Assembly (NCBI GenBank): GCA_022563275.1 | Contig: JADFNR010000160.1 | Coordinates: 1 to 5,918, forward strand | Reading direction: 5' to 3' | Length of the DNA: 5,918 bases | Source: Chloroflexota bacterium | Lineage (GTDB): Bacteria > Chloroflexota > Dehalococcoidia > UBA3495 | Position numbers and translations under genes: made by a program | Part shown: in pieces, positions 5,581-5,918 of the stretch | How positions within the stretch are numbered: position 1 is the first letter of the stretch | Layout: each line of letters opens with the position of its first letter | Notes under the pieces: generated by a model | Seen by the model: only the letters and a program-made list of their open reading frames with translations | Databases searched by the model: none | What the model was told of the DNA's origin: nothing

Positions 5581-5918
5581 ATGCGACGCGTAGCCATCGT
5601 TTCCCCGGTCCGCACCGCGGTGGGCAATTTCGGCGGGGCCCTAAAAGACATACCAGCGGAAGAACTGGCCTGTACCGTGATCAAAGAGACCTTGGAGCGC
5701 AGCAAGCTGGACCCGGCCAAGGTGGATGACGTGATCCTGGGCCATGGGTATCCCAGCGGCGAGAACCCCGCCATCGGCCGGTTGGCCTTGCTCAAGGCCG
5801 GCCTTCCCATCGAGGTGCCCGGCTACCAACTCGACCGCCGTTGTTCCTCGGGCCTGCAGGCCATCTTGAACGCCTGCATGATGGTCCAGACGGAGAATGC
5901 CGACGTCGTCATCGCCGG
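5581..5918 (+). CDS. Thiolase family protein (acetyl-CoA C-acetyltransferase type), N-terminal part
   Basis: 112 complete codons are present; the remaining roughly 280 residues of a typical thiolase lie beyond the right edge. The opening RRVAIVSPVRTAVGNFGGAL is the standard thiolase N-terminus. The segment VDDVILGHGYPSGENPAIGRLALLKAGLP is the usual strand and loop before the active site. Cys88 in DRRCSSGLQAI is the nucleophile that takes the acyl group from CoA. The catalytic His and the second Cys would be in the missing part. Such enzymes condense two acetyl-CoA units or cleave 3-oxoacyl-CoA in the cytoplasm. Direction and chain length cannot be read from this half. AGGAG (5570-5574), 6 nt before the ATG, supports the start. 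Asp85 replaces the Asn common in the VNxxCxSG motif, a small departure. The gene has its own promoter region and is not co-transcribed with the CvpA gene if the terminator works. Confidence 0.93.
   Translation, partial: MRRVAIVSPVRTAVGNFGGALKDIPAEELACTVIKETLERSKLDPAKVDDVILGHGYPSGENPAIGRLALLKAGLPIEVPGYQLDRRCSSGLQAILNACMMVQTENADVVIA

Noticed and set aside
1..5918. Mobile element, CRISPR array, toxin-antitoxin or defence island
   Set aside because: No transposase or integrase, terminal inverted repeats, regular repeat-spacer pattern or paired small genes were found on either strand.

Overview
The window comes from a moderately GC-rich bacterial chromosome (roughly 55-60% G+C by eye). It has five protein genes, no RNA genes that I recognise, no mobile elements and no CRISPR. 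Good Shine-Dalgarno sites, sigma70-type promoter elements and GC-stem/U-tract terminators all point to a bacterium. The gene set (a FAH-family hydrolase, a threonine synthase-like enzyme with the FKARG motif, a soluble multi-PAS histidine kinase, CvpA, a thiolase) would suit an environmental Chloroflexota-type organism such as a Dehalococcoidia relative. That placement is an impression from protein style, not a demonstrated fact.

Layout: (1) 1-347, minus strand: the N-terminal part of a fumarylacetoacetate hydrolase-family protein, running off the left edge. (2) 348-569: a divergent intergenic region with a short perfect dyad and a weak -10 element. (3) 570-1754, plus: a threonine synthase-like PLP enzyme. 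(4) 1755-1837: a convergent junction with a small hairpin. (5) 1838-4366, minus: an 842-residue cytoplasmic PAS-GAF-PAS-PAS-HisKA-HATPase sensor kinase. (6) 4367-4784: a long non-coding region. It holds a strong extended -10 promoter for the kinase with 7-bp direct repeats at its -35 position, several dyads, and a canonical intrinsic terminator on the plus strand that has no visible gene in front of it. (7) 4785-5411, plus: a CvpA-family membrane protein, closed by a textbook terminator. (8) 5581-5918, plus: the N-terminal part of a thiolase with its own promoter, running off the right edge.

The genes look like separate transcription units rather than one operon. Three of the four intergenic regions have opposing or terminated transcription. 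The FAH-family protein and the thiolase would both fit organic-acid or acyl-CoA catabolism, but they lie about 5 kb apart on opposite strands, so no pathway link is shown. The kinase has no response regulator next to it within the window.

I do not see a complete, previously undescribed system here. The most worthwhile leads are the kinase promoter with helically phased repeats, the orphan terminator with upstream RNA structure potential, and the non-canonical active-site motifs of the two metabolic enzymes.
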